Shown: piece by piece, positions 1-10,980 of the stretch
Layout of the letters: every line of letters starts with the position of its first letter
How positions within the stretch are numbered: position 1 is the stretch's first letter
Origin: Vitellaria paradoxa
Lineage: Eukaryota; Streptophyta; Magnoliopsida; Ericales; Sapotaceae
NCBI GenBank assembly: GCA_019916065.1
Contig: CM034233.1
Location: 44,952,173-45,016,172 of the forward strand
Reading direction: 5' to 3'
DNA length: 64,000 nucleotides
Made by a program: the position numbers and the translations under genes
The notes under the pieces: model-generated
What the model was told of the DNA's origin: nothing
Database searches by the model: none
Seen by the model: the letters and a program-made list of their open reading frames with translations, nothing else

Positions 1-542
1 CCCCTAGCACTCACCGAGTGTCCTTGGCATGCTCTCCCGAGGTGATGGGGCACACCTTAGGCTTCCCTCCACGTGGGTGGGGGGGACAGCAAAGGGGCAT
101 GGTAAGAGGCATGGCAGGCCCCGTGGGTTGGCACGAGCAACGCCACGGGGCGTTGGCAAGCCACGGGAGCTTGCCAAGCACAAAGCCAAGGGGACGTGCC
201 CGGCCCCCAAAACGGTGTCCGAGAATATGGTAAGGGTGTCTAATGCAAGGCCAAGGGAAATTGAATATGCCACGGGGTGTGGCCAACCCCGTGGTCAACC
301 CGGTAGCAAAGCAATGGGGCATGTCTTGCCCATTACCAAGGGGCATTGGCCAAGCCCATCGGTCTCAAAGTGGAATGCAAAGAGGCATGGCAAGCCCTTG
401 GGCTTGTCCATGAGGGTGCCACGGGGGTGGTCTGTTTTCCCGAAAGGCCGCGCGGGGGGGCTGTTATGCCCACGATGCCCATTATGACTCCTCGGCAATG
501 GGCAATGTCCCCTGCTGGCACCACGGAGAAGGCTCAAAATAC

Positions 543-559
543 AAATATAAGGGGGTGGG
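543..559 (+). promoter_or_regulatory. TATA-like box followed by G-run in repeat unit
   Basis: The sequence aaatataagggggtggg sits at the same place in the repeat unit as tatataaaggagtggg near 1135. It resembles the plant Pol I core (TATA(A)-G5) or a Pol II TATA box. Function is inferred only. Confidence 0.35.
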
Positions 560-1134
560 TATTCTCAGCAATGCTGGCACCGCATGCCGCACCCCCCTGG
601 CACTCACCGAGTGTCCTTGGCATGCTCTCCCGAGGTGATGGGGCACACCTTGGGCTTCCCTCCACGTGGGCGAGGGACAACAAAGGGGCATGGGCAAAGT
701 CATGGCAAGCCCTGTGGGTTGGCATGAGCAACGCCACGGGGCGCTGGCAAGCCGCGGGAGCTTGCCAAGCACAAAGCCAAGGGGGCGTGCCCGGCCCCCA
801 AAATGGTGTCCGAGAACAAGGCAAGGGTGTCCAATGCAAGGCCAAGGGAAATCGAATATGCCACGGGGCATGGTCAACCCCGTGGTCGAATCGGGAGCAA
901 GGCAATTGGGGCATGTCTTGCCCACTGCCAAGGGGCATTGGCCAAGCCCATCGGTCTCAAAGAGGTATGCAAAGAGGCATGGCAAGCCCTTGGGCTTGTC
1001 CATGAGGGTGCCACGGGGGTGGTCTTTTTGCCCAAAAGGCCGCGCAGGGGGGCCGTTATGCCCCAGATGCCCATTATGACTCCTTGGCCATTGGCAGTAT
1101 ATTTGCTGGCACCCCGGAGAAGGCTCAAAATGCA

Positions 1135-1149
1135 TATATAAAGGAGTGG
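1135..1149 (+). promoter_or_regulatory. TATA-like box in second repeat unit
   Basis: The sequence tatataaaggagtgg is followed by gttctcagcaag, a stretch conserved with the first unit (attctcagcaat). It is the better TATA match of the two units. It is not known whether it is used. Confidence 0.35.
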
Positions 1150-1402
1150 GTGTTCTCAGCAAGGCTGGCACCGCATGCCGTACCCCCCGGCACTCACCGA
1201 GTGTCCTTGGCATGCTCCCCCGAGGTGATGGGGCACACCTTGGGCTTCCCTCGACGTGGGCGGGGGACAATAAAGGGGCATGGAAAGAGGCATGGCAAGC
1301 CCCGTGGGTTGGCACGAGCAACGCCATTGGGCGCTGGCAAGCCGTGGGAGCTTGCCAAGCACAAAGCCAAGGGGTGTGCTCAGCCCCAAATCGGTGTGAG
1401 TA

Positions 1403-1556
1403 GTTAGATGTATTTCGAGATGAATTGCCAAGGATAATCCTAGATAGAAAAGTAGAACTTCTCTTGAGGACTTTATGATCATTTCAAAACCTATCTTGAT
1501 GCCTTTGTGATATGTTCTAGTGAGGATATTTTGATTTACTCAAGAAGCAAAGCATT
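1403..1556 (+). pseudogene. Chromovirus (Ty3/gypsy, Tekay-like) RT fragment, part 1
   Basis: Two short stretches read as reverse transcriptase in the + strand. The first is DVFRDELP and following residues at about 1407-1460, the segment that begins the RT domain in Tekay/Del-type chromoviruses. The second is YLDAFV...DILIYSRSK at about 1492-1556, around the RT catalytic box. The middle of the domain is deleted, and the first residues of the catalytic box are disrupted. The reading resumes at 10288 after a 8.7-kb block of other repeats, so this is one RT gene split by insertion. Confidence 0.65.
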
Positions 1557-1814
1557 TCTTAAATTTTATAGTATTTAATGCTTTTAGTTGAATGCTCTAC
1601 TAATTAAAATTTCTTAATCGTAGGATATGTCAAACTGCTAGAATTCGACAAAAAGTAAACAATCAACAAAATGCCTATTATACCCCTAGAGTTAGGGAGA
1701 ACCCAAGCTAAAGATCTAGATCAAGGCAAGAGGCAACTAGATTGCAGAAACATGTCCAAGACATCAAATAGACAATTCCAACATTCATAAAAGAGTTAAA
1801 AGTCCAAAATCAAT
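1557..1814 (+). repeat. Family X LTR (older copy), 5' part
   Basis: This stretch aligns by eye with 1850-2110: tttaatgcttttagttgaat, cttaatcgtaggatatgtcaa, then the caagctaaa, gatcaaggca and agacatcaaatag words. It is the 5' part of a long LTR family present four more times in the window. It is interrupted at 1815 by a younger copy of the same family and resumes at 4662. Its first bases (TGTTGACACC in other copies) are missing or degraded. Confidence 0.65.
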
Positions 1815-2719
1815 TGTTGACACCCCAATTTTGCCCCAACATTTAATATTTATAGCATTTAATGCTTTTAATTGAATGGTGCTCTACCAATTAAGTTTTC
1901 TTAATCGTAGGATATGTCAACATGCTAGAATTCAACAAAAAGCAAACAATCAGCAAAATATTGGTTCTATCCCTGGAGCTAGAAAGAAGCCAAACTAAAG
2001 GACCAGATCAAGGTAGAAGGCCACTAGATTGTACGAAAATGTTTGACACATCAAATAGAGGATCTTTGCATCAATAGAGGAGTTAAAGTCTAGAGTCAAG
2101 GATCAATTTGATCCTCTATCAACGTGCCAGAAGGCCGATATCAACTGAAAGGCATAAATTCTCGAAAATAGGCAAGAAGATACACAACACCACAGGACGT
2201 TCCATAGAATATAGAACATAGCTTAAAGTAGTGAAAATACCACTCTAGAGGTCATCTGGGCTCCGCCCACTCAAAATAGCTCCTATTGATGAGAAGAAAA
2301 CTATTGGCAACCCAGACACAATGTGAGAAGTTAGAATGCCCTCAAATTGCACACAAATGTTAAGAGGGTTCATTTCCTGGGGAAATGGCATAGCTAAGTT
2401 TGACCAAGTTAAACCTTAGAAGGTCCCTCCACTAATTCATTTTTAAAATTTTTAATTTTTTATAAATTCGTAAAAGTGTCTCGAAGACCCACCGATGACA
2501 TTTTTGGATTTCCTATACCCAAAAATATAGTAGGAGGAGTTAGCTTGGTGGTGCCTTTAGGGGCCAAGCCAAAGGATTGCCTGACCCTGCCTATATTTCA
2601 AGCGTTTTAGAGCAATAGTTTTCAGACAGACATAACTTGGTCCTAGAGAATCTAATTTGAACCAATCTCTCCAAAAAGTGCCTAGAGCTCCTTATTAGAA
2701 TGAAGCCCCTTCCTTCCTC

Positions 2720-3064
2720 CAGTTAAGCGCCAACTTTTCTCTCCTTATCTAGAGCCAAGCTCCTTTCCTTCCATAGTTAGGCACTAAGCACCAATTATAT
2801 CCTTGTCTAGAGCCAAGCTCTTTTCCTTTACTTCCCTTGTTAGGCACTAAGTGCCAACTATTCCCTTATCTTGAGCCAAGCTCCTTTCCTTTCGTAGTTA
2901 TGCACTAAGCGCCAACTATCTCCTTGTTTGGAGCTTAGCTTTTTTCCTTCCCTAGCTAAGTGCCAAGTGCCAACTATCCCCTTGTCAAAAGCTAAGCTCC
3001 TTTCTTTCTTTAGTTAGGCACTAAGCGCCAACTATTTCCTTTTCTAGAACTAAGCTCCTTTCTA
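2720..3064 (+). repeat. Minisatellite of about 58 bp inside the X LTR, six units
   Basis: The unit is a degenerate version of agttaggcactaagcgcc, then aactatccccttgtc, then tagagccaagctcctttcc. Six consecutive units can be read, each ending in a form of aagctcctttccttcc. More degenerate units continue to about 3700. The same array lies in the other X copies at about 9020-9480 and 38740-39340. Confidence 0.75.
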
Positions 3065-3069
3065 TAGAT

Positions 3070-4140
3070 CATCTTACTATACAGCTACGTAGACCTAATC
3101 CTTCCAAAAGTGTACGCAGGCAACTCTAGCAAAGGGCTTGAGTTCGGTCATCCCAATCTTCATAGACCATTAAGCGCCAAGTGCCAACTTAAAGCTAGCC
3201 TCTTACATTCATCTAGCATAAACACCCAAACACATAGTTTCAACCATAGTAAGAGCTACGTAGATCTAGTCCCTTAACAAGATAGGTAGGTAGCTTAAGC
3301 AGAAAGCTTGAGTCTAGTCACCATAACATAAGGCACTACTTTAGAACTACGATCCTTTCCTTAGTTAACCATTTCCTAGCTATTCATTAGGCACTAGCTA
3401 TCCTTTTTGTTTGGAGCGAGGCTTCTTTCTTAAGTTAACCATTTCCCAATTATGTGCTAAGTAATAATTATCCTTTCCTCAGTTGAGCAAGGCTCATTTC
3501 CTCCTTTCCTCTAGTTTATAGGGTAGGCGCTAGCTACTTTCTCTTATCTGAAGTTAGGCTCCATCTTTTAGTTAAGCATAAGGTGCTGTCTTTTTATCAT
3601 CTAGAGTGAAGCTCTCTTCCAAAGTTATGTGCGAAACACTAACTTTCATTACAGTCTTAAAGCTAGGCTCTAACAATACAAAGGTGATTACTCTTAATCC
3701 ATTCCCAGAGCTAGGCTCGTTCTTTCTCTCATTGCATCTCAGGAGTGAAGCTCCTTCACACTAATCTTATATACAACACTAACCCTATTGATCATCTTCT
3801 TATACATAGTTGCACATCACATTCACACTAGGCACTATCCCAGAGCTATGTCGACTTGATCCATTAGAAAGGTACATAGGTGGCTCGAGAAAATAGCTTT
3901 AGTGTGGTCTCCACAGTCTTCATAGACCATCATCTGTGCTAAGCGCCAATAGATTCAGAGCTAGGCTCTTACATCTGCATTCTAGTCCACACACATCTAT
4001 CATCACATAAACACTTAGTTTGGACCACCTTAGGTCTGAACTACATCGACCTGATCCCTTTATAGGGTACGTAGGTAGCTTGAGCACATAGCTTGAGTTT
4101 GGTCATCTTAGTCTTCATAGATCATCTCATAATTCACACT
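3070..4140 (+). repeat. Longer degenerate units in the X LTR (gagctacgtagacct...catagaccat)
   Basis: A module of about 90 bp begins near gagctacgtagacctaatcc, passes through ggtacgtaggtagcttgag, and ends in tcttcatagaccat. It recurs near 3085, 3250, 3845 and 4035, separated by variable spacers. The same module appears at 39520-39890 and at 50045-50660 in other X copies. No coding potential was seen. Confidence 0.6.
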
Positions 4141-4661
4141 TCATTCTCAACAACATATACTCTTGAGGACTACACAAGTCCATTCTTATGCCAAGTATAG
4201 TTTTTCTAGTATAAATCTCATCATCTATCACATAGGTAGACATCTCACTACACTTACACACCTCATGTACATTTGCATTTATGGGTTACATGCTGTGATC
4301 ATTATAAATTAGAATATTATGTTGTGAGATAATGACTGCAAAGAGTGAAAAGGGACTCTGGATATCCCTAGGTATCCAGGCATAATAGTTTTCGTGTGTA
4401 GCCAAATGTCGGGACCCATTATCTCTAATTATATAGACTAGTCGAGAGTCACTAAAAATGGGCTTTTATCACAATTTCAAAATCATAAATCAAAGCACTT
4501 TAAACTTAAACTAAAACTCAAATTTCTCGATACACCCATTTTGAAAGTATCGAGTAACGACTCTTAGTTTTTCACATTTGGGTGATCTCAGAAACACCAT
4601 GTTGCAATAAAGACTTACGACCTGCACTCTTTGACCCTAGTGCACGAATCTAGTCATAACG

Positions 4662-4989
4662 TCAATTTGATCCAGAAGTCCAGGATGTCCTCTGTTGACG
4701 CACCCGAAGGATGATGTCAACTGCAATGACCAAATCAAAATTAGAAAGGCGTGAAAATAGACAACGTATTCTTAAAACATGTCATAGAACATAAAGACAA
4801 TCTCAGAGTAGCCAAAATGCCACTCTAGAGGTTATCTAGGCTCTACTGACTCAAAATGTCTCCTAACGACAAGAAAGAAGCTAGTGGCACCCTAGACACA
4901 ATTTAAGCATCCAAATGAAGTTAGAATGCTATCAAATTACACACAAATATTAAGGGTTCATTCCCTGATGTAATGGTTTAGCTAAGTCT
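4662..4989 (+). repeat. Family X LTR (older copy), continuation
   Basis: The sequence resumes after the solo LTR at the TSD tcaat and matches 2105-2420 of the inserted copy (gatccagaagtcc, gacgcacccgaagg, catgtcatagaacata, gtttagctaagtct). At 4990 it passes abruptly into a minus-strand Athila gag. Its last 227 bases (4763-4989) occur again at 7913-8139, on the other side of the Athila fragment. Confidence 0.7.
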
Positions 4990-5577
4990 TTCATAGAAAA
5001 GTTCAAGGAATGACCATGCCTCACCCAGGGTGAGGTTAAGAAATTCCCTACCTAAGGCTATATCAAACGCTTGGTGTAACTCATCGGATAGAGCATTATA
5101 TAATATGGCTACAATGTCCCCTAACTCTAATCTGTGACTTGGGAAAGTGTCCAAAAGTATGTTAAATCTCTCCCAACATTTATAAAATACTTCACCCCTC
5201 TTTTGATAAAAATTTATAATTTGAAAGCCATGGGTGAAGGTTTGATGAATGGGGAGAAATTTTTTTAATAAAAGCTTGATAACATTGTTTCCAAGTGGTC
5301 TATTCACCAGAATTATAACACCAGTCACCAGCCACACTTTTTAAATACAAAGGGAAAAACATAAACCTAATTCTCTCTCTGTTTCTAACATCATCACATA
5401 AACCACACACTGCCTTAAACCTATCAAGATGAAGACATAGGTCTTCCTCCTCGTGCCTGAAGAATTGGGAAAGCATACTATAGGTGTCTAATGTAAAAGC
5501 ATATCCAAACATGCCACCTAGATACTCTATGTATTCTGGGGTATCAAAACGGCCATGTACAGGATCACCAATATCCA
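4990..5577 (-). pseudogene. Athila gag, N-terminal part, frameshifted
   Basis: An ATG at 5577 opens MDIGDPVHGRFDTPEYIEYL and following residues. The reading runs about 75 residues to a stretch reading YLKSVAGDW, then needs a frame change near 5310. It continues with IKLLLKKFLPIHQ and EVFYKCWERFNILLDTFPSH to 4990. The KKFLP...WERF pattern is that of the retrotransposon gag domain (PF03732-like), the structural protein that forms the particle around the element RNA. The gene is short and cut off at 4990, with no zinc knuckle, protease or polymerase after it. It differs clearly in sequence from the gag of elements A, B and E. Confidence 0.7.
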
Positions 5578-5811
5578 TGTCTAAGATTAGAAAATAAAAA
5601 TGAAAATAAAATGAGAAGAGAGAAAAAACTACACTAAAATGCAACTTAAGTTAACTAGCATGCGAACTAGATTATATGATATGCAAATGAATATATAATA
5701 GTGCAAAAGAAAGAAAACTACCAATAAAGAGATAGAGAAAAAAAAGAAAGAATTTACCCAATTTCTCAAGTGAACTCCCTTTTAACTCCTAAGTCTAGTG
5801 CTTAGTTGCCC

Positions 5812-5829
5812 TCCCCAGCAACGGCGCCA
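5812..5829 (-). other. Primer-binding site of Athila C (tRNA-Asp)
   Basis: The minus strand reads tggcgccgttgctgggga. This is complementary to the 3' end of plant tRNA-Asp with one mismatch, and it lies 9 bases after the LTR end. Priming by tRNA-Asp is characteristic of Athila elements. Confidence 0.85.
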
Positions 5830-6983
5830 AAAACTACTTGACCGACCCTAAAATGTGTTTGGGTTCTACCTCTCAAGTGCAAGAGGGTAGTCATACTCTT
5901 ACTCGGTGAGAACCAAGGTCATCTCCACAGGAATCTATACTATGATTGGATTTTGGGGAACGTTGATAATGGTTTGGGTTGAGAATGGTGAAGTGAAGGA
6001 ATTGTGGTTCTAAATTAAGATAAAAACACTACAAATAAAATAACTAAGACAATCTTGGCTTTGAACCAAATCCAGTAGTGGGATAGTGATGGTTTACTCA
6101 AACGCATTGATAACTCAACCTAGCAATCGCACATGCGTTGCTAGGTTAGAAGATATTTCATTAAAACCTAATTTATGGAACTCAAAGTAAGCGGAGGCTT
6201 TTGAAATTAGTTTCGGACTCATTGGGACATTGAATCAAACACCTAGTATGCACAAGCATTAACTCGTAACCAGGCTTCGATTGTAACACGGATGAACTGA
6301 TTTCTTAAGAAAATCTCAAGTTATGGTTTTATGAAAATTGGTTCCAAATCACCAGGCCATTGAACCAACAACTTGGTGTGCACGAGTGGCCAATCGTAAC
6401 CAAGCTTTGGTTATAACATGGGTGATTTAATTTCATAAGAAATCCTTAGTTTGGGTTTTGGAAAATATATTTCTAACTCACTGGGACATTAAACCAAACA
6501 CTTAGTGTGTACAAGTAAAGTAAAAACTTGTAACCAAGCGATGGTTGTAACACAAGTGAGTTGATTGAAAAGAAATCAAAAATATGTTTCATTGAAAAGA
6601 AGATTTTACATATGAGTTCACCAAACTTCCACACCACCTTCAATGGCTTGAAGCCAAGCACAAACCCTAGCCTAACATATTTGAACTTTGAAGAGGAAAA
6701 TAAACATACAAACCATCCATTAACGTAAAATGAACAAGTACGAAGTAAAAACAAAAGATGAGAAGCAAAAATGAAATACTACGAAGTAAAAGCGAAAGAA
6801 AAAAAGTAAAAATGAAGTACTTTAAATTGAACATATTTAAAAGTAAAGAACTTACATGAAAACCCTAGGAGAGAGAAAGCGAAAACACCATATGAAACTT
6901 CAACTAAACCCTCATGCCTAAACTTAATGTAGCTCTCTTTTTAAACGTAAGGTAAAAGTCTCCTCTAATGTTAGCAATCATGC

Positions 6984-6991
6984 CTATTTAT
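6984..6991 (-). promoter_or_regulatory. TATA box of Athila C LTR
   Basis: The + strand tatttata reads tataaata on the minus strand, about 75 bases downstream of the GGGCGCCC cluster. It is a good match to a plant TATA box. Use is inferred. Confidence 0.5.
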
Positions 6992-7063
6992 AGGCTTACA
7001 ACCATTAAGGGTAACAGGGTAAGTTTACAATCCAAAAATAACATTTAAAATATGCTAGAGGAA

Positions 7064-7268
7064 GGTCGCGAGCACCCAAGCCCCATTTGGTGTGCACCCA
7101 AGCCCTTGCACACCCCACGTGTTCAACATAAGTCCTGAGATAGAAGTTGGAAACTTGCTCTCGGTGGGCGCCCAAGTTCTCGTGCGCCCAAGGTATGTGC
7201 ACCTAAGGTGAGTCCAACCTAAACAAGCCTTGGTGGGCACCCAAGGTGTGCTCAATCGGGCGCCCAAC
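7064..7268 (-). promoter_or_regulatory. GGGCGCCC-type palindrome cluster in LTR U3
   Basis: Within an AT-rich LTR, this 205-bp block repeats gtgggcgcccaag, gtgcgcccaagg, gtgggcacccaagg and tcgggcgcccaa. Several are self-complementary. The block sits directly upstream of the TATA box. Other LTRs in the window have a similarly placed cluster of a different palindrome. Confidence 0.6.
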
Positions 7269-7910
7269 TGATGTTTTGATGCAATGGTTCATTCAGACAG
7301 CTTTCTGTCTCTGACTTCCCATGTAATTTTGACCTTGAAGATGATAGATTCAGGCTTCAGCTAAAAAATGAAGTTGTAGCCTTTCGAGTCTTCTTTCTAA
7401 CCCGAAAAGAATCAACTCAATCAGACTTGTGAGTGAAAACTTATGGCCAAAATACGGACAAGGTGTCATGCAACATTCTACTGCAATATGTCTTCGATCG
7501 ATTTGAGCTTAGGGCCATTTTCTTCTCTTTGGCAGCCATGGTAGCTGATCTTATGCATTGAAATGCCTCTTACTCTTAGGAAGTTGAGGAGTTCTTGGGA
7601 GTCGTTGGACATGTTGGCATTTGAGTCTTGAATCCATTTTCTTCATGTACACTAGGTGTTCGATGAATTGCTCCAAAGAACTGCTAAATTTATTCTTGCA
7701 CTTCCTTACTCTGGCTTGCCTTGGCTTCTCCTCACATGCACCCTTGGTATCATTTAAGCCTAAAACATCATATTATATCACCTGAACTACACAAACACTA
7801 AGAATGCATGGAAATGAGATAATTACACTAACACATCGCTAATAATAACTATAAATGCATAATTAGCATGCTCAATATATATATAATTGTACAATAATGC
7901 ATGCTAATCA

Positions 7911-10287
7911 ATAACGTATTCTTAGAACATGTCATAGAACACAAAGACAATCTCAGAGTAGCCAAAATGCCACTCTAGGGTTATCCAGGCTCTACCGACT
8001 CAAAATGGCTCCTAACGACAAGAAAGAAGCTAGTAGCACCCTAGACACAATTTAAGCATCCAAATGAAGTCAGAATGCTATCAAATTACACACAAATGTT
8101 AAGGGTTCATTCCTTGATGTAATGGTTTAGCTAAGTCTGACCAAGTCAAAACTTAGGAGGTCCCTCCGTTAATTCATTTCCAAAATTTATCAATTTTTTA
8201 TAAATTCATCAAAGTGTCCAAGACTCCTATCGATGACAATTTTGGATTCCTCATACCTAAAAATGGTGAAAGAAGTCATCTTGGTGGAGCCTCTAGGGAT
8301 TAAGTCAAAGGACTGGCTAGCCTTGTCGTCATTTCAGTCTATTTTGGTGGACCATTTTCAAATGAACACAACTTAACCTTAGAAATACCAAATTAGTCTA
8401 AATTGCTCCAAAATGAGTCTAGGAGGTCCTGAAACCTCCCAAAAACTATGCCAAAGGTCTTAAAATGGCTAGAATCTCTAGGGGCAAAACTCAAATTTTG
8501 CCAAACATGGCATTTGTTTTAGCCTAGATGCTAAATAGTTTGCCAACTAGTTGTGTGGTAAAGTCTATTTCGTACTTTGAATTGCAAACTTGTTTGCCCT
8601 TTATGTTTTTGCAAACATATTTGCTCATGGTGTTATGTAACTTGTTTGCTTATCCTATTTAGCAAAAAGGGTTACAAAACATGTTTAGCAAAGATATTTG
8701 CTTTCCATTATCATTTCAAACTTATCTGCCCATTAAGTTACACAAAGTTTTTTGCCCTTTTTAAAGCATTTCAAAACTTTTGTTCACTTAGAAAGGTACA
8801 TAGGTAATTGAGCAGAATATTTGCTTCCAATCATCACAGCATGAAACACTAACTGAGAGCTAAGCTTTACATCATGTAAACCTTCACACATCATTTCAAA
8901 CCATGTTGGAGTTATATAAACCTAATACCTTAACAGGATGCGTAAGCAGCTTAAGCAGAAGGCTTGAGTTCAATCATCATAACACAAGCTGTTACCTTAG
9001 AACTAGGATCCTTTCCCTAGTTAAATGCAAGGCATTAATCGTCTCTTCTCTAGAGCAAGGCTCTATTTCTGAGTTATGCTATAGGCACTAACTATCCTTC
9101 TTTTTTGGAGCAAGGTTCCTTTCTCTAGTTAACCGTTTCCCAATTATGTGCTAAGCATTAACTATCCTTTCCCTAGTCGAGCAAGTCTCCTTTCCTCCAG
9201 TTATGCACTAGGTGCTAATTGCTCTCTCTCATCTGGAGCTAGGCTTCATTTCCCTATTAAGCACGAATCGATAATTGCCTTTATCATGTGGAGTAAAGCT
9301 CTCTTCCCACGGGTGAGACGCTGACTTTCATTTTTGTCCTAAAGCCAAAGTCTGACAATACAAAGATGATTACTCCTAATCCAAAGCTAGAGCTAGGCTC
9401 TTTCTTTCCCTCATCCTAAATCCAAAGCAAGGCTCCTTCACACTAATCCTGTATATAGCACTGACCCTATCAGTCACTTTTTCATACACATTTGCAAATC
9501 ACACCTGCACTAGGCACTATCCCAGAGCTACGTCAACTTGATCCTTTAGAAGGGTATATAGGCAGCTCAAGCAGATAGTTAAAGTGGGGTTTTCGCAACC
9601 TTTATAAATCATTTGTGCAAGGCGTAACCCATATTCAAAGCTAGTCTCTCATATACATCTAACACATAGTTCAAGCCACTTTAGGTCTGAACTATGATTG
9701 ACTTGATCCCTTCACAGTGCAGGTAGCTAAAGCACATAGCTTGAATTTGGTCACCTTGGTCATTATAGACCATCTTTAATACACACTTCAATCTCAAGAC
9801 ACATACACGTTCATACATAGTTAGACACATGCACACACAAGCTAAGCTAGATAACCTCGCATTTCATGCATCATTTGCATTTATAGGTAGTATGAAATGA
9901 TCGTTATGAACTAGAGTATTATATTTTGAGAGTGGAAAGGGACACTAGATATCCCCAGGTATCCAGGCATAACAATTTATGTGCATAGCTGAACCCCTAA
10001 ACCTATTATCTCAAATTGTACAAACTAATCAAGAGTCAATAAAAAGGGCCATTTATCATAATTTCAAAACACATAAATCAAAATGCCCTTTTAATGTAAA
10101 CCAAAACTGGGGTTCCTCGACACACCCATTTTGAAAGTGTGGGTGGTGACTCCTAGTCTCTGTAATCAAGGCCCTATTTCAAAACAAAACATAATTTTCA
10201 CATTTAAGCGATCTTAAACACACCATGTCCAGATAAAAACTCACAACCCGCGCTCATCAACCTCAGCATGCAGATCCAATCGCGACA
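7911..10287 (+). repeat. Family X LTR (older copy), 3' part
   Basis: It starts with a second copy of the stretch found at 4763-4989 and then runs through the family landmarks: gaccaagtcaaaacttagg, a degraded minisatellite (about 9020-9480), gatatccccaggtatccagg near 9950, and ttgaaagtgtgggtggtgactcc near 10130. It ends at cgcgaca (10287), the best-preserved X LTR end in the window. Directly after it the chromovirus RT resumes, so this LTR or its parent element was inserted in that gene. Short ORFs near 8577 and 8903 show no family. Confidence 0.7.
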
Positions 10288-10466
10288 ATGTTATAAACTC
10301 TATAAGAGAAACAATTATGTGTAAAACTTGACAAGTGTGACTTTTGACTAGATTGAGTATTATTCTTAGGACATGTGATTTTAGATAATGATATCAATGT
10401 TGATCCTAAGAAAATTAAGATAGTACTAAATTAGAAACGCTCAACTAGTGTAACAAAATTGCACAG
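10288..10466 (+). pseudogene. Chromovirus RT fragment, part 2
   Basis: With frame changes, this reads as the end of a chromovirus reverse transcriptase. It has a segment like INSIRETIMCKT, then the stretch around tcttaggacatgtgatttta (LGHVI-type), then NVDPKKI...VLNWKR and TSVTKLHR at about 10390-10466. It continues the RT interrupted at 1556. Stops and frameshifts are frequent. The homology ends abruptly at about 10466, where plastid-like DNA begins, and picks up again at about 11345. Confidence 0.7.
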
Positions 10467-10980
10467 GGAAATAAAAAAAGAAGAGGAAATAGAGTCTAAA
10501 AGACTAAAAGAAAATCATGCATTGGTCTAGGTAAATCTATTCTATATAAAATAATAAAAAAAGTTGAAATATCATGACTTTGTCAACCTGACCAGGAAAA
10601 AGAAAGTTACTTTATTCTATTTTTTAGAGTCTATTAATTAAACTAAATCTTAGTAAATATAGATTGAAGTAGATACAATTATTTGACCAATCTCATTCTT
10701 TATCTAAAAGAATAATTTGAAACTATATATTTTAAAACCATTACTATAATATAGAAAACATAGAAATTTTTAGTTAATGGAAAGAAATATAAAGAATGAA
10801 TTAATATATTAATTCTTATATATTCTCTATATTAATTCTCTTTATATTAATTAAGAATTAATGCATGATTGAATTAAATATATAATATTCTTGAAAATCT
10901 GTCAGATACAGTTTGATCTTTTTTTTTTCCAAAAAAGAGGCAGGAAGGTAAAAATGCGAAAAAATCAAAATGAATAAAAG

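Larger units (their letters stand above)
1..1402. repeat. GC-rich tandem repeat, about 590-bp unit, 2.4 copies
   Basis: The phrase cactcaccgagtgtccttgg recurs near 9, 601 and 1191, so the period is about 590 bp. About 2.4 units are present, the first cut by the window edge and the last ending near 1402. The array is strikingly GC-rich and full of GGCATGG/GGCAAGCC words, unlike the AT-rich rest of the window. Long overlapping ORFs on both strands come from the lack of AT-rich stop codons and show no protein family. Each unit has a TATA-like box followed by G-rich sequence, a layout seen in plant 45S rDNA spacers (Pol I promoter) and in some LTRs. Which of the two it derives from is inference. 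Confidence 0.85.
1815..4661 (+). mobile_element. Solo LTR of family X (Tat/Ogre-like), with TSD TCAAT
   Basis: It starts tgttgacaccccaattttg and ends near tagtcataacg, where other copies end in GTCGCGACA. It is flanked by the 5-bp direct repeat tcaat (1810-1814 and 4662-4666). No internal coding region is present, so it is a solo LTR left by LTR-LTR recombination. Landmarks shared with the other copies are gctaagtttgacc near 2400, cacccattttgaaagtatcg near 4540, and the ggatatccctaggtatccagg block near 4360. The length is about 2.85 kb, against about 4.1 kb for the copy at 36459, which keeps a TATA-containing segment missing here. Assignment to the Tat lineage rests on LTR length, the TGTTGACACC start and the tandem repeats in the attached 3' UTR. 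It is inferred. Confidence 0.7.
4990..7910 (-). mobile_element. Athila-type Ty3/gypsy fragment C: 5' LTR, primer site, gag start
   Basis: Read on the minus strand, this is a 5' LTR (7910 to 5839), a tRNA-Asp primer-binding site, a leader, and a broken gag ending at 4990. Everything downstream of early gag is missing. The flanks are copies of the same 227-bp piece of X LTR rather than a 5-bp TSD, so the left edge arose by recombination or repair, not by normal integration. The LTR end and leader resemble element D at the right edge of the window (agggtcggtcaag, then tggcgccgttgc). Confidence 0.8.
5839..7910 (-). repeat. 5' LTR of Athila C
   Basis: On the minus strand it begins tgattagcatgcattattg and ends in agggtcggtca, giving TG...CA ends and about 2.07 kb. 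Unlike the other Athila LTRs here, its 5' edge lacks the attacactt palindrome. A TATA box (tataaata, minus) is at 6984-6991. A GC-rich cluster with repeated gggcgccca words lies upstream of it. The small ORFs within are chance readings. Confidence 0.75.

Noticed and set aside
1..1482. Many overlapping ORFs up to 281 codons on both strands
   Set aside because: They lie in a GC-rich tandem repeat, occur in several frames at once, repeat with the 590-bp unit, and show no protein family.
10467..10900. trnG-UCC exon expected upstream of trnR in the plastome
   Set aside because: I searched for its conserved ends and did not see them, so this part of the insertion stays unassigned.
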